Origin: an uncultured Sutterella sp.
Lineage (GTDB): Bacteria > Pseudomonadota > Gammaproteobacteria > Burkholderiales > Burkholderiaceae_F
DNA length: 9,257 bases
NCBI GenBank assembly: GCA_900552545.1
Contig: USAL01000068.1
Coordinates: 1-9,257, forward strand
Direction of reading: 5' to 3'
The notes below the pieces were generated by a model, which worked only from the letters and a program-made list of their open reading frames with translations, was not told where the DNA came from and made no database searches. Within the stretch, counting starts at the first letter, position 1. Each line of letters starts with the position of its first letter. Below are positions 1 to 7,272 of this stretch, piece after piece. The translations under genes and the position numbers were made by a program.

Positions 1-707
1 TGCATGACGTGCTGCGCAAGATCCTCCTCTCGCACGGGCTGAAAGGTTCCAGCACCCACGTGAAGCGTCACGAACGTCTCGTCGATGCCTTCGTTCTTGA
101 GCTCAGCGAGAAGCTCCTTGGAAAAGTGCAGGCCTGCGGTCGGCGCGGCGACCGCGCCGGGGTGCTCGGCATAAACCGTCTGGTAGCGTCCCGCATCCTC
201 CTCGCGCGCCTCGCGCTCGATGTAGGGCGGCAGCGGCACCTTGCCGATCGCGTCGAGCACGCCGAGCACGGGCTCTTCAAAGACGAGCTCAAAGAACTCG
301 CCCTGGCGCCCCGTCACGGTGGCCATGTGCGTTTCCGCATCGGGACCTTCGAAGAAGAGCCGTCCGCCCGCCTTGGGCGTCTTGCTCGCACGCAGCATCG
401 AGATCGCCGTGTTTTCCCCGGTGACGCGCTCGATCATCGCCTCGACGGCGCCCCCGGTCTCCTTGTGACCGCGCAGACGCGCCTTGATCACCTTGGTGTT
501 GTTCATCACAAGCAGATCGCCCGGGCGAAGAAGCTTGCGGATGTCGGTGAAGACGAGATCCTCGATCACGTCCTGCGTCACGTGCAGCAGCCGCGAAGCC
601 GTACGGTCCTCAAGCGGATACTGTGCGATCAGTTCAGGGGGAAGGTCGAAGTCGTAGTCGGACAAGTGCTGTCCGACCAGATAGGAAGGATGAATTTCTA
701 CTGACAT
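1..707 (-). CDS. queA: QueA, tRNA preQ1 ribosyltransferase-isomerase (C-terminus cut by window edge)
   Basis: QueA transfers and isomerises the ribosyl part of S-adenosylmethionine onto preQ1 in the anticodon wobble position of tRNA, giving epoxyqueuosine; it is cytosolic and a late step of queuosine synthesis. Reading the minus strand from the ATG at 707-705 gives 235 codons with no stop. Seen motifs: LSDYDFDLPPELIAQYP near residues 15-31, MNNTKVIKARLRG near 68-80, PLPPYIER near 158-165, YQTVYAEHPGAVAAPTAGLHF near 175-195 (the family's best signature) and VTLHVGAGTFQPV near 213-225. The family is about 350 residues, so roughly the last third lies beyond base 1. No good Shine-Dalgarno precedes the ATG, but it is the only start fitting the family N-terminus. 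It is transcribed divergently from the small-RNA gene and tamA. The long open frame on the opposite strand here is antisense shadow. Confidence 0.97.
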   Translation of the reverse strand, partial: MSVEIHPSYLVGQHLSDYDFDLPPELIAQYPLEDRTASRLLHVTQDVIEDLVFTDIRKLLRPGDLLVMNNTKVIKARLRGHKETGGAVEAMIERVTGENTAISMLRASKTPKAGGRLFFEGPDAETHMATVTGRQGEFFELVFEEPVLGVLDAIGKVPLPPYIEREAREEDAGRYQTVYAEHPGAVAAPTAGLHFSKELLAELKNEGIDETFVTLHVGAGTFQPVREEDLAQHVM

Positions 708-741
708 TTGGCTGTACCGGCCATGAAAATAAATGAAGAAG

Positions 742-777
742 ACCGCGCATTCTACCGATTTTGCGTTCGTCCCGCCT
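742..777 (-). promoter_or_regulatory. Probable queA promoter
   Basis: On the minus strand a good -10 hexamer TAGAAT lies at 754-749, which would start transcription near 742 and give a leader of about 35 nt before the queA ATG. The -35 region at the proper distance (about 777-772, AGGCGG) matches consensus poorly. The call rests on the -10 box and its position; a perfect small palindrome CGCCTGAGGCG lies at 773-783. Confidence 0.4.
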
Positions 778-859
778 GAGGCGTCGTGCTCCAAGCCATT
801 GAAATCATTTGAAAAACCGGAAGTTCATGCACGGGATGGGAAAAACTCCGCTCGTCCAC

Positions 860-888
860 TTGCAAATGATTCTCATTTGATATATACT
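860..888 (+). promoter_or_regulatory. Strong sigma-70 promoter overlapped by a Fur box
   Basis: A -35 hexamer TTGCAA (860-865) and a -10 hexamer TATACT (883-888) are separated by an ideal 17 bases. This is the best promoter I see in the window. The predicted start is about base 895. The spacer contains the Fur-type palindrome described separately, so repressor binding would block RNA polymerase directly. The transcript would run into the terminator at 1039-1076 after about 180 nt, before the tamA start. Confidence 0.75.
863..879 (+). promoter_or_regulatory. Fur (ferric uptake regulator) operator
   Basis: The sequence CAAATGATTCTCATTTG is a perfect inverted repeat, two 7-base arms around TTC. 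The other strand reads CAAATGAGAATCATTTG, which contains the AATGAGAATCATT core typical of proteobacterial Fur boxes. It sits between the -35 and -10 hexamers, the usual place for iron-dependent repression. Seen: the palindrome and its position. Inferred: binding by Fur, with expression under iron limitation. Confidence 0.75.
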
Positions 889-894
889 AACAGC

Positions 895-1076
895 AACTGG
901 GAAACAAAGCCGGTAAACCGCTTCGAACTACGAAGCGCCAAGGTGCCGTATGGGGTCGACACCGTTTGCCTGAGCGACCGCACCTGTTTCTCCTGCAGGT
1001 TTTCTCAAGCGGGGAATGTTTCTCGGAGGTCTCTCTTGGGGTGACGCCGGCCGCGGGCCGCGTCACCCGTTTTTTT
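895..1076 (+). ncRNA. Candidate Fur-regulated small RNA, about 180 nt
   Basis: The region is bounded by a strong promoter with an embedded Fur box and by a strong Rho-independent terminator. It has no convincing coding frame: the internal ATGs at 950 and 1016 either stop after seven codons or run into the terminator, and the GTG at 943 (33 codons) lacks a good ribosome binding site. It can form a 7-bp hairpin at 919-937 (CGCTTCG/CGAAGCG, loop AACTA) and a 5-bp hairpin at 982-1000 (ACCTG/CAGGT) whose loop carries TTTCTCCTG, complementary to Shine-Dalgarno sequences. This is the architecture of iron-stress riboregulators such as RyhB, PrrF and NrrF, but I recognise no sequence match to them or to 6S, SRP, RNase P or tmRNA. 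The alternative is a terminated leader of tamA or a very short ORF. The 5' end is predicted from the -10 box. Confidence 0.6.
1039..1076 (+). terminator. Rho-independent terminator of the small RNA
   Basis: The stem pairs GGGTGACGC (1039-1047) with GCGTCACCC (1060-1068) perfectly. An inner GGCC/GGCC pairing extends it around a GCG loop with one bulged C, and seven T (1070-1076) follow one base after the stem. The T tract is only on the plus-strand side, so it ends plus-strand transcripts. It separates the Fur-box promoter from tamA, whose ATG is about 146 bases further on. Confidence 0.9.
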
Positions 1077-1089
1077 ATCCCGGCGCGGC

Positions 1090-1112
1090 TTGCGCATTTG
1101 CGCCTATTGCGC
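1090..1112 (+). repeat. Three TTGCGC repeats upstream of tamA
   Basis: TTGCGC occurs at 1090-1095, 1098-1103 and 1107-1112, spaced 8 and 9 bases apart, between the small-RNA terminator and tamA. I find no clear tamA promoter in 1077-1222; the repeats might be a regulator site or simply GC-rich chance. The rest of this stretch shows no gene. Confidence 0.3.
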
Positions 1113-1222
1113 TCTCATGTATGCCGGCACCGCTGTTAGACTGACCAAGACGCCTCTGTACGCACCTCTGCGCGCACGGCCTTCCCTTTTTTGTCGTTTC
1201 CTTCGCATTTGCCCCAAGCCCT

Positions 1223-2987
1223 ATGCTTCGACGGATCCCGACACTTCTTGCCCTTGTACTCGCCCTGGAGGCGAATGCCTCCGAGAGCTGCCGCATCGTG
1301 CTCGAAGGACTCGATCGCGAGCTCAAGGAGAACGTCATGGCGCATCTCGGGGCCGCGCGCGAAGGCGAAAGTGCCGCAAGTCTCGCCAGACGCCTGCAGA
1401 TTGCCGCCGCCGACGGTCTGCGCGCGCTCGGCTACTACGAGCCCGACATCCGCCTAGCGGTCAACAACGGGACAAGCGCCGAGGCCGAGGTCGATGCCAA
1501 GGACAAAACCGCCTGCACGATCACGGCGCACATCAAAGCCGGCCGCCGCGTCACGCTTCTTGCCCCCGACATCGTGATTTCGGGCGAAGCCGCCGACGAT
1601 CCGGACTTCAAGGCGCTTGCGGCAAGCGCCAAGCCTGCGGGAACGCCCCTTAACCACGCCGACTACGAAGAATTCAAGCAGCGCATCGAAGCGCTTGCGA
1701 TGCAAAAAGGGTACTTTGACGGCGCCTTTTCGCTTACTGCGCTCGAAGTGCTTGTCTCAAAGGCACAGGCTCGCTGGCGTCTGCACTACGACAGCAAGGC
1801 GCGGTTTCGATTCGGCCCGGTGCAGTTCAAGGGCTCGCAGATCGAGGAAAAATACCTCTCCGGACTCATTCCCTTTGAGACGGGCGCCTACTACGACTAC
1901 CCCGTGTACGCCGAGCTCTCCAACAATCTCTCGCAGACGGGGTGGTTCGCCAGCGTCGCGCTTGAACCCGATTTCGAGGCCGCCCGGAAGGACGCCGAGC
2001 TGCATCTGCCGGTGACGGCGCGCGTGACGCCCCGCAAGCAGAACATTGTGGAAACGGGCCTTGGATTTGCCACCGACGTCGGCCCCCACGGGCGGCTCAA
2101 GTGGACGCGCCCCTGGGTCAATGCCAAAGGACACTCATTGGCGGCACAAGCCGACGTATCGGCCAAGGAACAGGAGGTCGATGTATCCTACAAAATCCCG
2201 CAGTCGGCCGACCCGCTCAAAAGCTACTGGCTTTTGCAAAGCGGCTACAAATACACCGACCTGAACGACACGCAGTCAAGTCAGCTTGCCGTGAGCGGCT
2301 CGCACTTTCGCCTGCTTGAAAGCGGCTGGACGCGGCAGATCAGCATCAACTGGCTCACCGACAATTTCTCTCAGGCCGATGTGTCGACCACCTCGATGGT
2401 GATCTACCCAGGCATCACCTTTTCGAGAACCCGCTCGCGCGGCGGCGTCATGCCCTCCTGGGGCGATTCGCAGCGCTATTCGGTACAGATTGCCAACAAA
2501 GCCTGGGGGTCGGATGTGGACTTCATCATCCTTGAAGCCTCGCACACCTGGGTGCGCTCGCTGGGATTGCAAAACCAGCATCGCTTCGTTTTCCGCGGCG
2601 GCGCCGGTTGGATCGACGCAAACAACTTTGAGGCGGTGCCGCCTGATCTGCGCTTTTTTTGCGGGCGGCGACACGAGCGTGCGCGGCTACGACTACAAGA
2701 GCATTTCGCCTCGCAACGCCAAGGGCGAGCTCACCGGCGGCTCCAAGCTTCTCACGGGCTCGGTCGAATACCAGTACAACGTCTCCGGCAACTGGTGGGG
2801 TGCGGTCTTCTTCGACGTAGGCGAAGCGGTCAACGACTTCAGCACGTCCAATTTCAAGAAGGGCGCGGGCTTCGGCGTGCGCTGGAAGTCTCCCGTCGGC
2901 CCGGTCAAGATTGATCTTGCCCGCGCCGTGGGCGACGGCAGCGAACACAGCTGGAAGGTCTACATCGGCTTTGGAGGGTCACTGTGA
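1223..2987 (+). pseudogene. tamA: TamA, outer-membrane Omp85 component of the translocation and assembly module; frameshifted
   Basis: TamA is an Omp85-family protein that, with TamB, helps insert outer-membrane proteins and supports envelope lipid homeostasis. From the ATG at 1223 there is a signal peptide (MLRRIPTLLALVLALEANA, residues 1-19), then about three POTRA domains to near residue 270, with typical text such as GYYEPDIRL and LSQTGWFASV. A beta-barrel follows, including RKQNIVETGLGFATDVGP. The frame breaks after codon 479 in a run of seven T (2654-2660). Six T would give DLRFFAGGDTSVRGYDYKS, the conserved Omp85 FxGG...SVRGY motif, and the frame then runs to VYIGFGGSL and TGA at 2985-2987. 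The repaired protein is 587 residues, close to E. coli TamA (577). Unrepaired, translation runs on in the wrong frame to 2914 (563 residues, the last 84 nonsense). No clear Shine-Dalgarno precedes 1223. The stop overlaps the start of tamB. Confidence 0.9.
2654..2660 (+). other. Frameshift site: run of seven T in tamA
   Basis: CGC-TTTTTTT-GCG sits where the conserved FFAGGD motif should be. Removing one T restores 108 downstream codons of perfect family sequence. The single extra base may be a true insertion, a homopolymer sequencing or assembly error, or a place where polymerase slippage could restore the frame in some transcripts. Confidence 0.9.
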
Positions 2988-5900
2988 TGACGCGCAAAAA
3001 AGCCAGCAGCCCCCAGCCGCGCAGCCTATTCAGAATTCTCCTCTTTATCCTGTCGGCTCTATTCGTCATGCTTGCTGCCGCAGCGGGCGGCATCGGCATT
3101 CTTCTATTTACGGAAACCGGCTTTCGCACGACGCTTGCCGTCGCCGGGCGTTTTCTGCCGACGCTTCAGATAGCCTCCGTCGCGGGTACCCTGCCCGACT
3201 TCACCCTTTACGCCGTCTCGTTGACGCTGCCCGGCATCGAGGTCGAGTCGAAGAAGCTTCGCGTTGCCTTTGGCGGCATTTCGCCCGCTGAAAAATCCAT
3301 TGACGTCGCCATGCTTGAAGGCACAGACCTGCGCATCAACGTCGACACATCCGCACTTTCTGAAGAGCCGCAAGAGTCAGCTTCGTCGAGCTCATTTGAG
3401 GGGCTTCCCTTCGCCATTACACTACAGCAAGCGCAACTCGCCGACTTCGAGATGTCGGTCGACGGCACGCGCGTTGCGCTCGACTCGCTTGCCTCAACCG
3501 CAAACGCCGCCGGAAAACGCATCACCATCGAGTCGCTAAAACTCGGAGAGATCGCCGTCAGCTCCAGCACCGCTGAAACGACAACAGCTCTTTGCGCCCA
3601 AAATCCTGCCGCCTCCGATTTTTCCGGACAGCTGCGCGAACTTGACGCCCTCTTGTCCGAGCCCCTTCTCAAGGAGCTGCCCACAATTGACATTGGGCTT
3701 GAAGCCCGCGTCAACGCCCTTTCGATTTCGGCCTTGTTGCTCAACAGCACGCCGGTTGTTCAAGATCTCAAACTTGCGGGCGACATCCAAAACGACACGC
3801 TCAACCTCTCGCAGCTCACGCTCAAAGCCCAGGGCATCTCAGCGGCCCTGCAGGGGGCAGCACGTCTTGGCGGCGCCTGGCCCGTTGATCTTCTTGCCGA
3901 AATCAAGGCACCCCTTGAGCCGCAGATTGAGTCGCTCACTGAGCCGTCGATCGAACTGTCGGAAGCGCCCCATGTCGTGATTCAATCAAAAAGCCAACCA
4001 GACGCACTTCTTAGCCTGCTCTCCCGACACCCTGCAGCCGCACAGCTCTCGATCAAGGGCGAACTTCTGGGCAGACTCGACGCAGCGCTCACGGCTCGCA
4101 CGCAACCATCGCAAAGCGCTGCCAACTTGGGTTCAACGACAGAACAACCGTCTGCGCACATTGACCTCAACGGTTCTGTTGAGCTTTCCAAGGCCGGGCT
4201 TCCCTTTGCACTGACGCTTGAATCAACGGTTGATCTTGCGGATTTTTCCGACATCATCAGTACCGACCCGCTCAAGGGCATGCGCATCAAGGCGCTTTCA
4301 CTCTCGGGCAAAGGAAGCTGGCTCAGTCATCGCTTCAACGCGAGCGCCTCGCTCACCGCCAAAAACCTGTCCGACCCCGTTGAGGCCGCGCTTGTCCTTG
4401 AAGGCGAAAAGGCGCGCGTCAACACGGCCCAGCTCTCCCTCAATCACGGTGGCGCACGGATTGCGGCAACGGCAGCCGGGCGCGCGGATGCGGCGGGCCC
4501 CCTCAGTCTTTCAGCCGACGGCACGCTCAAAATCACGGGGGTTGATCTTGCAAAGCTCAGCGAAGAACTCTCCCGAATCACGAGCGCTGCGCCGGCCCCA
4601 GCACAAAGCGTGCGCGGCACTTTCGACATGCAGACCGACTGGACCGCATCAGCCGCAGGCGACCTCTCGACCTGGAAGGTTGGTCTATCCAATCTTGCCG
4701 GCGCAGGCACTATCAACAACTACCCGATTGAAGCCAAGGGAGCACTTGACGTCGACAGCGCCAGACGCATCAACGCCAAGAGCGTGACGATTTCTGCCGC
4801 AGGAAACACGATTGCCGCAGATGTCGCCATGACCGACGCTTCGCTTTCAGGAACGATGAAGCTCGACGCTCGCCATCTCAATCGCCTGCTGCCGACGCTT
4901 TCGGGCACGGTTTCTGCCGATGCGAAACTTTCTGGAACACTTGAACACCCCAATGCCGTGGTTGCGGCCTCGGCGCAGGGGCTCACGTTTGAAGAGACAA
5001 AAATCGATCGCGCCGCGCTTTCGGCACGCATTGTCGACGGTCTCAAGAAGACATCCACATTGACGTTGGACTTAAAGAGTGCCGCCGCCTCGGGCGTCAA
5101 AATCGGTACCTCTCAGGCTTCGTTTGTAGGGACTTTAGAAAAGCACACGATCAAGCTTTCTGGCTCCGCCCGCAAGGACACGCTTGAGGGCGCGCTTGAC
5201 CTTGCACTGACCGGAGGCCTGGATGAAGCGCTCTCTCGCTGGAAGGGCGATCTTTCCTCGGCAAGCGTTCAGCTTCCGATCGGAAAACTGCGCCTGCAAA
5301 ACCGTGCAGCGCTGACGGCTGAAATCACTACACCTCGCATCGTCATCGATCCGCACTGCTGGACGTTTGCGGCATCAAACGGCGTCCGTTCGCAGGATGC
5401 CGGCGTGTGCGTCAACACGCCCCTGACGGCGGCGGAAAAGGGAAGCGCCGACATCACGCTCAGGAACTTTCCCTTGGGCAGTACGGCTTTACTTCTTCCC
5501 AAGAACTTCGTACCTCACGGCACGATCATTGCCGCCGCCAAGGCTCGCTGGGAGGCGCCGGATCTGAAATCCGCGCATGCCGAGATCACCCTCTCGGGGC
5601 GTGAAGCGGGATTTGTGACAGAACAACCGTCAGGAAAAGCCGACGTCACGTTGAAGACGCTTGAGGCAAGGCTTGCACTTGCCCCGGAAAAAATCTCGGC
5701 TGACCTCAACGCCTCGTTAACTCAGGACAAGGCCTCGCGGCTTGAAGCGGCCGTCGCCATCAATGACCCACTTGCCGGTCAGCGGCTTTCCGGAACCGTG
5801 CGCACTCAGGACTTTGATCTTGCGCTACTGAATCCCTTCATTGAGGCTCTCTCGCGCACGCCGATTTCTCTGGCAGGCACGCTCAAGGCCGATCTTGCAC

Positions 5901-6067
5901 CGGCAGGCACGCTCAAGGTTCCAGAGCTTCAAGGCACCGTGTCCGTTCAAAAGCTCCTCGTGCGCGGGCAAGTGGTGCCCTTTGCCATGCGTGAATCAAG
6001 CCTTGCCCTCGCCTTTGAAGGAAGGCGCTCGACCTTGACCGCTCGCGACGCCACCGGTCAGGGCTAG
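2984..6067 (+). CDS. tamB: TamB, N-terminal part, ended by an in-frame TAG
   Basis: TamB is a very long, inner-membrane-anchored periplasmic protein rich in beta structure that partners TamA; the family is also linked to phospholipid transport between membranes. The start can be GTG 2984 or ATG 2987. The ATG looks better because GGAGG at 2973-2977 lies 9 bases before it and it overlaps the tamA stop as TGATG. An N-terminal membrane anchor is clear at about residues 18-42 (LLFILSALFVMLAAAAGGIG within it). After it come long repetitive AsmA/TamB-like beta-helical stretches rich in A, L, S and T, with recurrent GTL/GKG patterns. The frame stops at TAG 6065-6067 after about 1026 codons, in the middle of homologous text (ARDATGQG, stop, MHLSGPAYWSN), and the same frame continues for 338 codons. 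Together they make about 1365 positions, versus 1259 in E. coli TamB. This part alone lacks the conserved C-terminal domain that contacts TamA. Confidence 0.9.
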   Translation: MMTRKKASSPQPRSLFRILLFILSALFVMLAAAAGGIGILLFTETGFRTTLAVAGRFLPTLQIASVAGTLPDFTLYAVSLTLPGIEVESKKLRVAFGGISPAEKSIDVAMLEGTDLRINVDTSALSEEPQESASSSSFEGLPFAITLQQAQLADFEMSVDGTRVALDSLASTANAAGKRITIESLKLGEIAVSSSTAETTTALCAQNPAASDFSGQLRELDALLSEPLLKELPTIDIGLEARVNALSISALLLNSTPVVQDLKLAGDIQNDTLNLSQLTLKAQGISAALQGAARLGGAWPVDLLAEIKAPLEPQIESLTEPSIELSEAPHVVIQSKSQPDALLSLLSRHPAAAQLSIKGELLGRLDAALTARTQPSQSAANLGSTTEQPSAHIDLNGSVELSKAGLPFALTLESTVDLADFSDIISTDPLKGMRIKALSLSGKGSWLSHRFNASASLTAKNLSDPVEAALVLEGEKARVNTAQLSLNHGGARIAATAAGRADAAGPLSLSADGTLKITGVDLAKLSEELSRITSAAPAPAQSVRGTFDMQTDWTASAAGDLSTWKVGLSNLAGAGTINNYPIEAKGALDVDSARRINAKSVTISAAGNTIAADVAMTDASLSGTMKLDARHLNRLLPTLSGTVSADAKLSGTLEHPNAVVAASAQGLTFEETKIDRAALSARIVDGLKKTSTLTLDLKSAAASGVKIGTSQASFVGTLEKHTIKLSGSARKDTLEGALDLALTGGLDEALSRWKGDLSSASVQLPIGKLRLQNRAALTAEITTPRIVIDPHCWTFAASNGVRSQDAGVCVNTPLTAAEKGSADITLRNFPLGSTALLLPKNFVPHGTIIAAAKARWEAPDLKSAHAEITLSGREAGFVTEQPSGKADVTLKTLEARLALAPEKISADLNASLTQDKASRLEAAVAINDPLAGQRLSGTVRTQDFDLALLNPFIEALSRTPISLAGTLKADLAPAGTLKVPELQGTVSVQKLLVRGQVVPFAMRESSLALAFEGRRSTLTARDATGQG
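5872..5918 (+). repeat. 17-bp direct repeat within tamB
   Basis: GGCAGGCACGCTCAAGG occurs at 5872-5888 and 5902-5918, 30 bases (10 codons) apart, encoding AGTLK twice. It is in frame and fits TamB's repetitive beta-helix sequence, so it is likely an internal duplication without functional consequence. Confidence 0.7.
6065..6067 (+). other. In-frame TAG interrupting tamB
   Basis: The codons read CAG GGC TAG ATG CAT CTT. The frame is the same before and after, and both sides carry TamB sequence. One substitution (for example from CAG or AAG) explains it. ATG follows directly, so the site is also a stop-start junction. Confidence 0.9.
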
Positions 6068-7084
6068 ATGCATCTTTCCGGCCCTGCCTACTGGAGCAAT
6101 CCATCATCACTGCAAGCCGTAATCTCCGCTCATTGCAAGTATCTGGATCTTGCCTTTGCGCCTTACGTCACGGCGCGCGTCACTCCCGACGTCTACGTCA
6201 AGGCTGCGGGCCGTACGCTGGATCTTTCCGGCACGATCGACATCCCGTGGGCTCGCATTGACGTTGAAACACTCCCGGCCGACGCCGTAGCCGTATCAAA
6301 GGACGAGGTGATTGTTGACCGAGAAGATGCGCTCCATGAGGCCGAGCCTGCAACCACGCCCACGGCCGAGTCCCTGCAGATTCACAGCACTTTGCGCATC
6401 CGCATCGGCGACGACGTCCGACTCTCAGCCTTCGGCCTGAAGACCAAGCTTGGCGGCACGCTCCTGGTTGACCAGGATGAGCATCAGCTCGGTCTGAGCG
6501 GACAGTTGAAGCTTGCGGCCGGCAGCTTCCGCGCCTACGGTCAGAATCTGCTCATTGAAAAAGGAGAAGTGACGTTCTCGGGTCCCGTTGACGATCCTCT
6601 CGTCAACATTGATGCCATCCGCAATCCGGACTCGATTGCCGACGACGTCACCGCGGGCGTGCGTGTCACCGGACGGGTCTCGGCTCTTAAGACGGAACTT
6701 TTTTCCGACCCCGCGATGGATCAGTCGAGCATCCTCTCCTACGTGCTGCGCGGTCAGGGGCCGCAGGCCGCAACCGACGACAACGCGCTGCTCACCTCGG
6801 CCCTGATCAACGTCGGGCTTGGGCAGACAACAGCGCTTGTCTCGGGCATCGGCGAGATGCTTCGCATCCGCGATCTCGGCATCTCCACTGCCGGTGTGGG
6901 CAACGACTCTCAGGTTGTGGTGAGCGGCTACGTTCTTCCCGGCCTGCAGGTGAAATATGCCGTGAACATCTTCGACTCACTGGCGACGCTGACGCTGCGC
7001 TATCGATTGCTGCCGCGGCTATATCTCGAAGCCAGTTCAGGGCTGACACAGACCGTGGATCTTCTTTACAACTTTGAGTTTTGA
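6068..7084 (+). CDS. tamB: TamB, C-terminal domain part (after the amber stop)
   Basis: These 338 codons are in the same frame as the upstream tamB part and carry the conserved TamB C-terminal domain (DUF490). Seen motifs: LGGTLLVDQDEHQLGLSGQL, then LAAGSFRAYGQNLLIEKGEV, FSGPVDDPLVNIDAIRN, and the final LRYRLLPRLYLEASSG...LLYNFEF ending in an aromatic residue, as expected for a TamA-contacting beta-rich end. The ATG at 6068 touches the TAG; CAGGG six to ten bases upstream is only a weak ribosome binding site, so reinitiation is possible but unproven. If made separately the product would have no signal peptide or anchor and would stay in the cytoplasm, so I expect no TamB function. It is best read as the tail of an interrupted tamB. 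Confidence 0.88.
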   Translation: MHLSGPAYWSNPSSLQAVISAHCKYLDLAFAPYVTARVTPDVYVKAAGRTLDLSGTIDIPWARIDVETLPADAVAVSKDEVIVDREDALHEAEPATTPTAESLQIHSTLRIRIGDDVRLSAFGLKTKLGGTLLVDQDEHQLGLSGQLKLAAGSFRAYGQNLLIEKGEVTFSGPVDDPLVNIDAIRNPDSIADDVTAGVRVTGRVSALKTELFSDPAMDQSSILSYVLRGQGPQAATDDNALLTSALINVGLGQTTALVSGIGEMLRIRDLGISTAGVGNDSQVVVSGYVLPGLQVKYAVNIFDSLATLTLRYRLLPRLYLEASSGLTQTVDLLYNFEF

Positions 7085-7135
7085 GCAGTATCAGGCCGAA
7101 GTACCAAAAGATCCTACGCATTGATCCGCCGGCAT

Positions 7136-7158
7136 TGCAATTGCACAGCCGATACAAT
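7136..7158 (+). promoter_or_regulatory. Possible promoter of the TRIC-rfbC-rfbD operon with a palindrome
   Basis: A -10-like hexamer TACAAT lies at 7153-7158. No good -35 is found 17 bases upstream. Just before the -10 is a perfect 10-bp palindrome TGCAATTGCA (7136-7145), placed where an activator or repressor could act. I see no terminator between the tamB stop (7084) and here, so read-through from tamB is also possible. Confidence 0.35.
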
Positions 7159-7192
7159 CCCAAGAGAGATCGGGCTGGGAGGAAAGTCGACA

Positions 7193-7261
7193 ATGCAACT
7201 GGATCTCGCGCCGGAACTGACTTCTTCCATTGCCGGCCCCTATCTTTTTGTCCTTTTCTGA
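7193..7261 (+). CDS. Small leader ORF, 22 residues, upstream of the TRIC gene
   Basis: An ATG at 7193 is preceded by GGGAGG (7177-7182) and opens 22 codons, beginning MQLDLAPELT and ending in a hydrophobic PYLFVLF before TGA 7259-7261. The stop overlaps the GAGGA ribosome binding site (7260-7264) of the next gene, whose ATG is 11 bases further on. This is the layout of a leader peptide or translationally coupled small protein. I do not recognise the sequence. It could be chance, since the ORF is very short; the good ribosome binding site and the stop placement are the reasons to list it. Confidence 0.4.
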   Translation: MQLDLAPELTSSIAGPYLFVLF

Positions 7262-7272
7262 GGACCTCGCCG

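Noticed and set aside
9..704. Long plus-strand open frame of 231 codons
   Set aside because: It is antisense to queA, whose minus-strand translation carries unmistakable family motifs; the plus-strand protein resembles nothing known.
797..811. Possible second Fur site (CATTGAAATCATTTG)
   Set aside because: Only one arm (TCATTTG) matches the strong site at 863-879; the other arm is poor and there is no promoter beside it.
733..1044. Open frame of 103 codons in the queA-tamA gap
   Set aside because: It runs through the promoter, Fur box and into the terminator stem, has no ribosome binding site and no family resemblance.
895..1076. Known RNA classes (6S, SRP RNA, tmRNA, RNase P, c-di-GMP or TPP riboswitch) for the small-RNA region
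   Set aside because: Short resemblances such as ACAAAGCCGG and CCTGAGCGACC were compared from memory with these consensus motifs, but the defining conserved cores are absent.
7081..7272. Upstream extension of the TRIC gene by 64 codons
   Set aside because: The extension does not look like a TRIC N-terminus, and the ATG at 7273 has a good GAGGA site at proper spacing.
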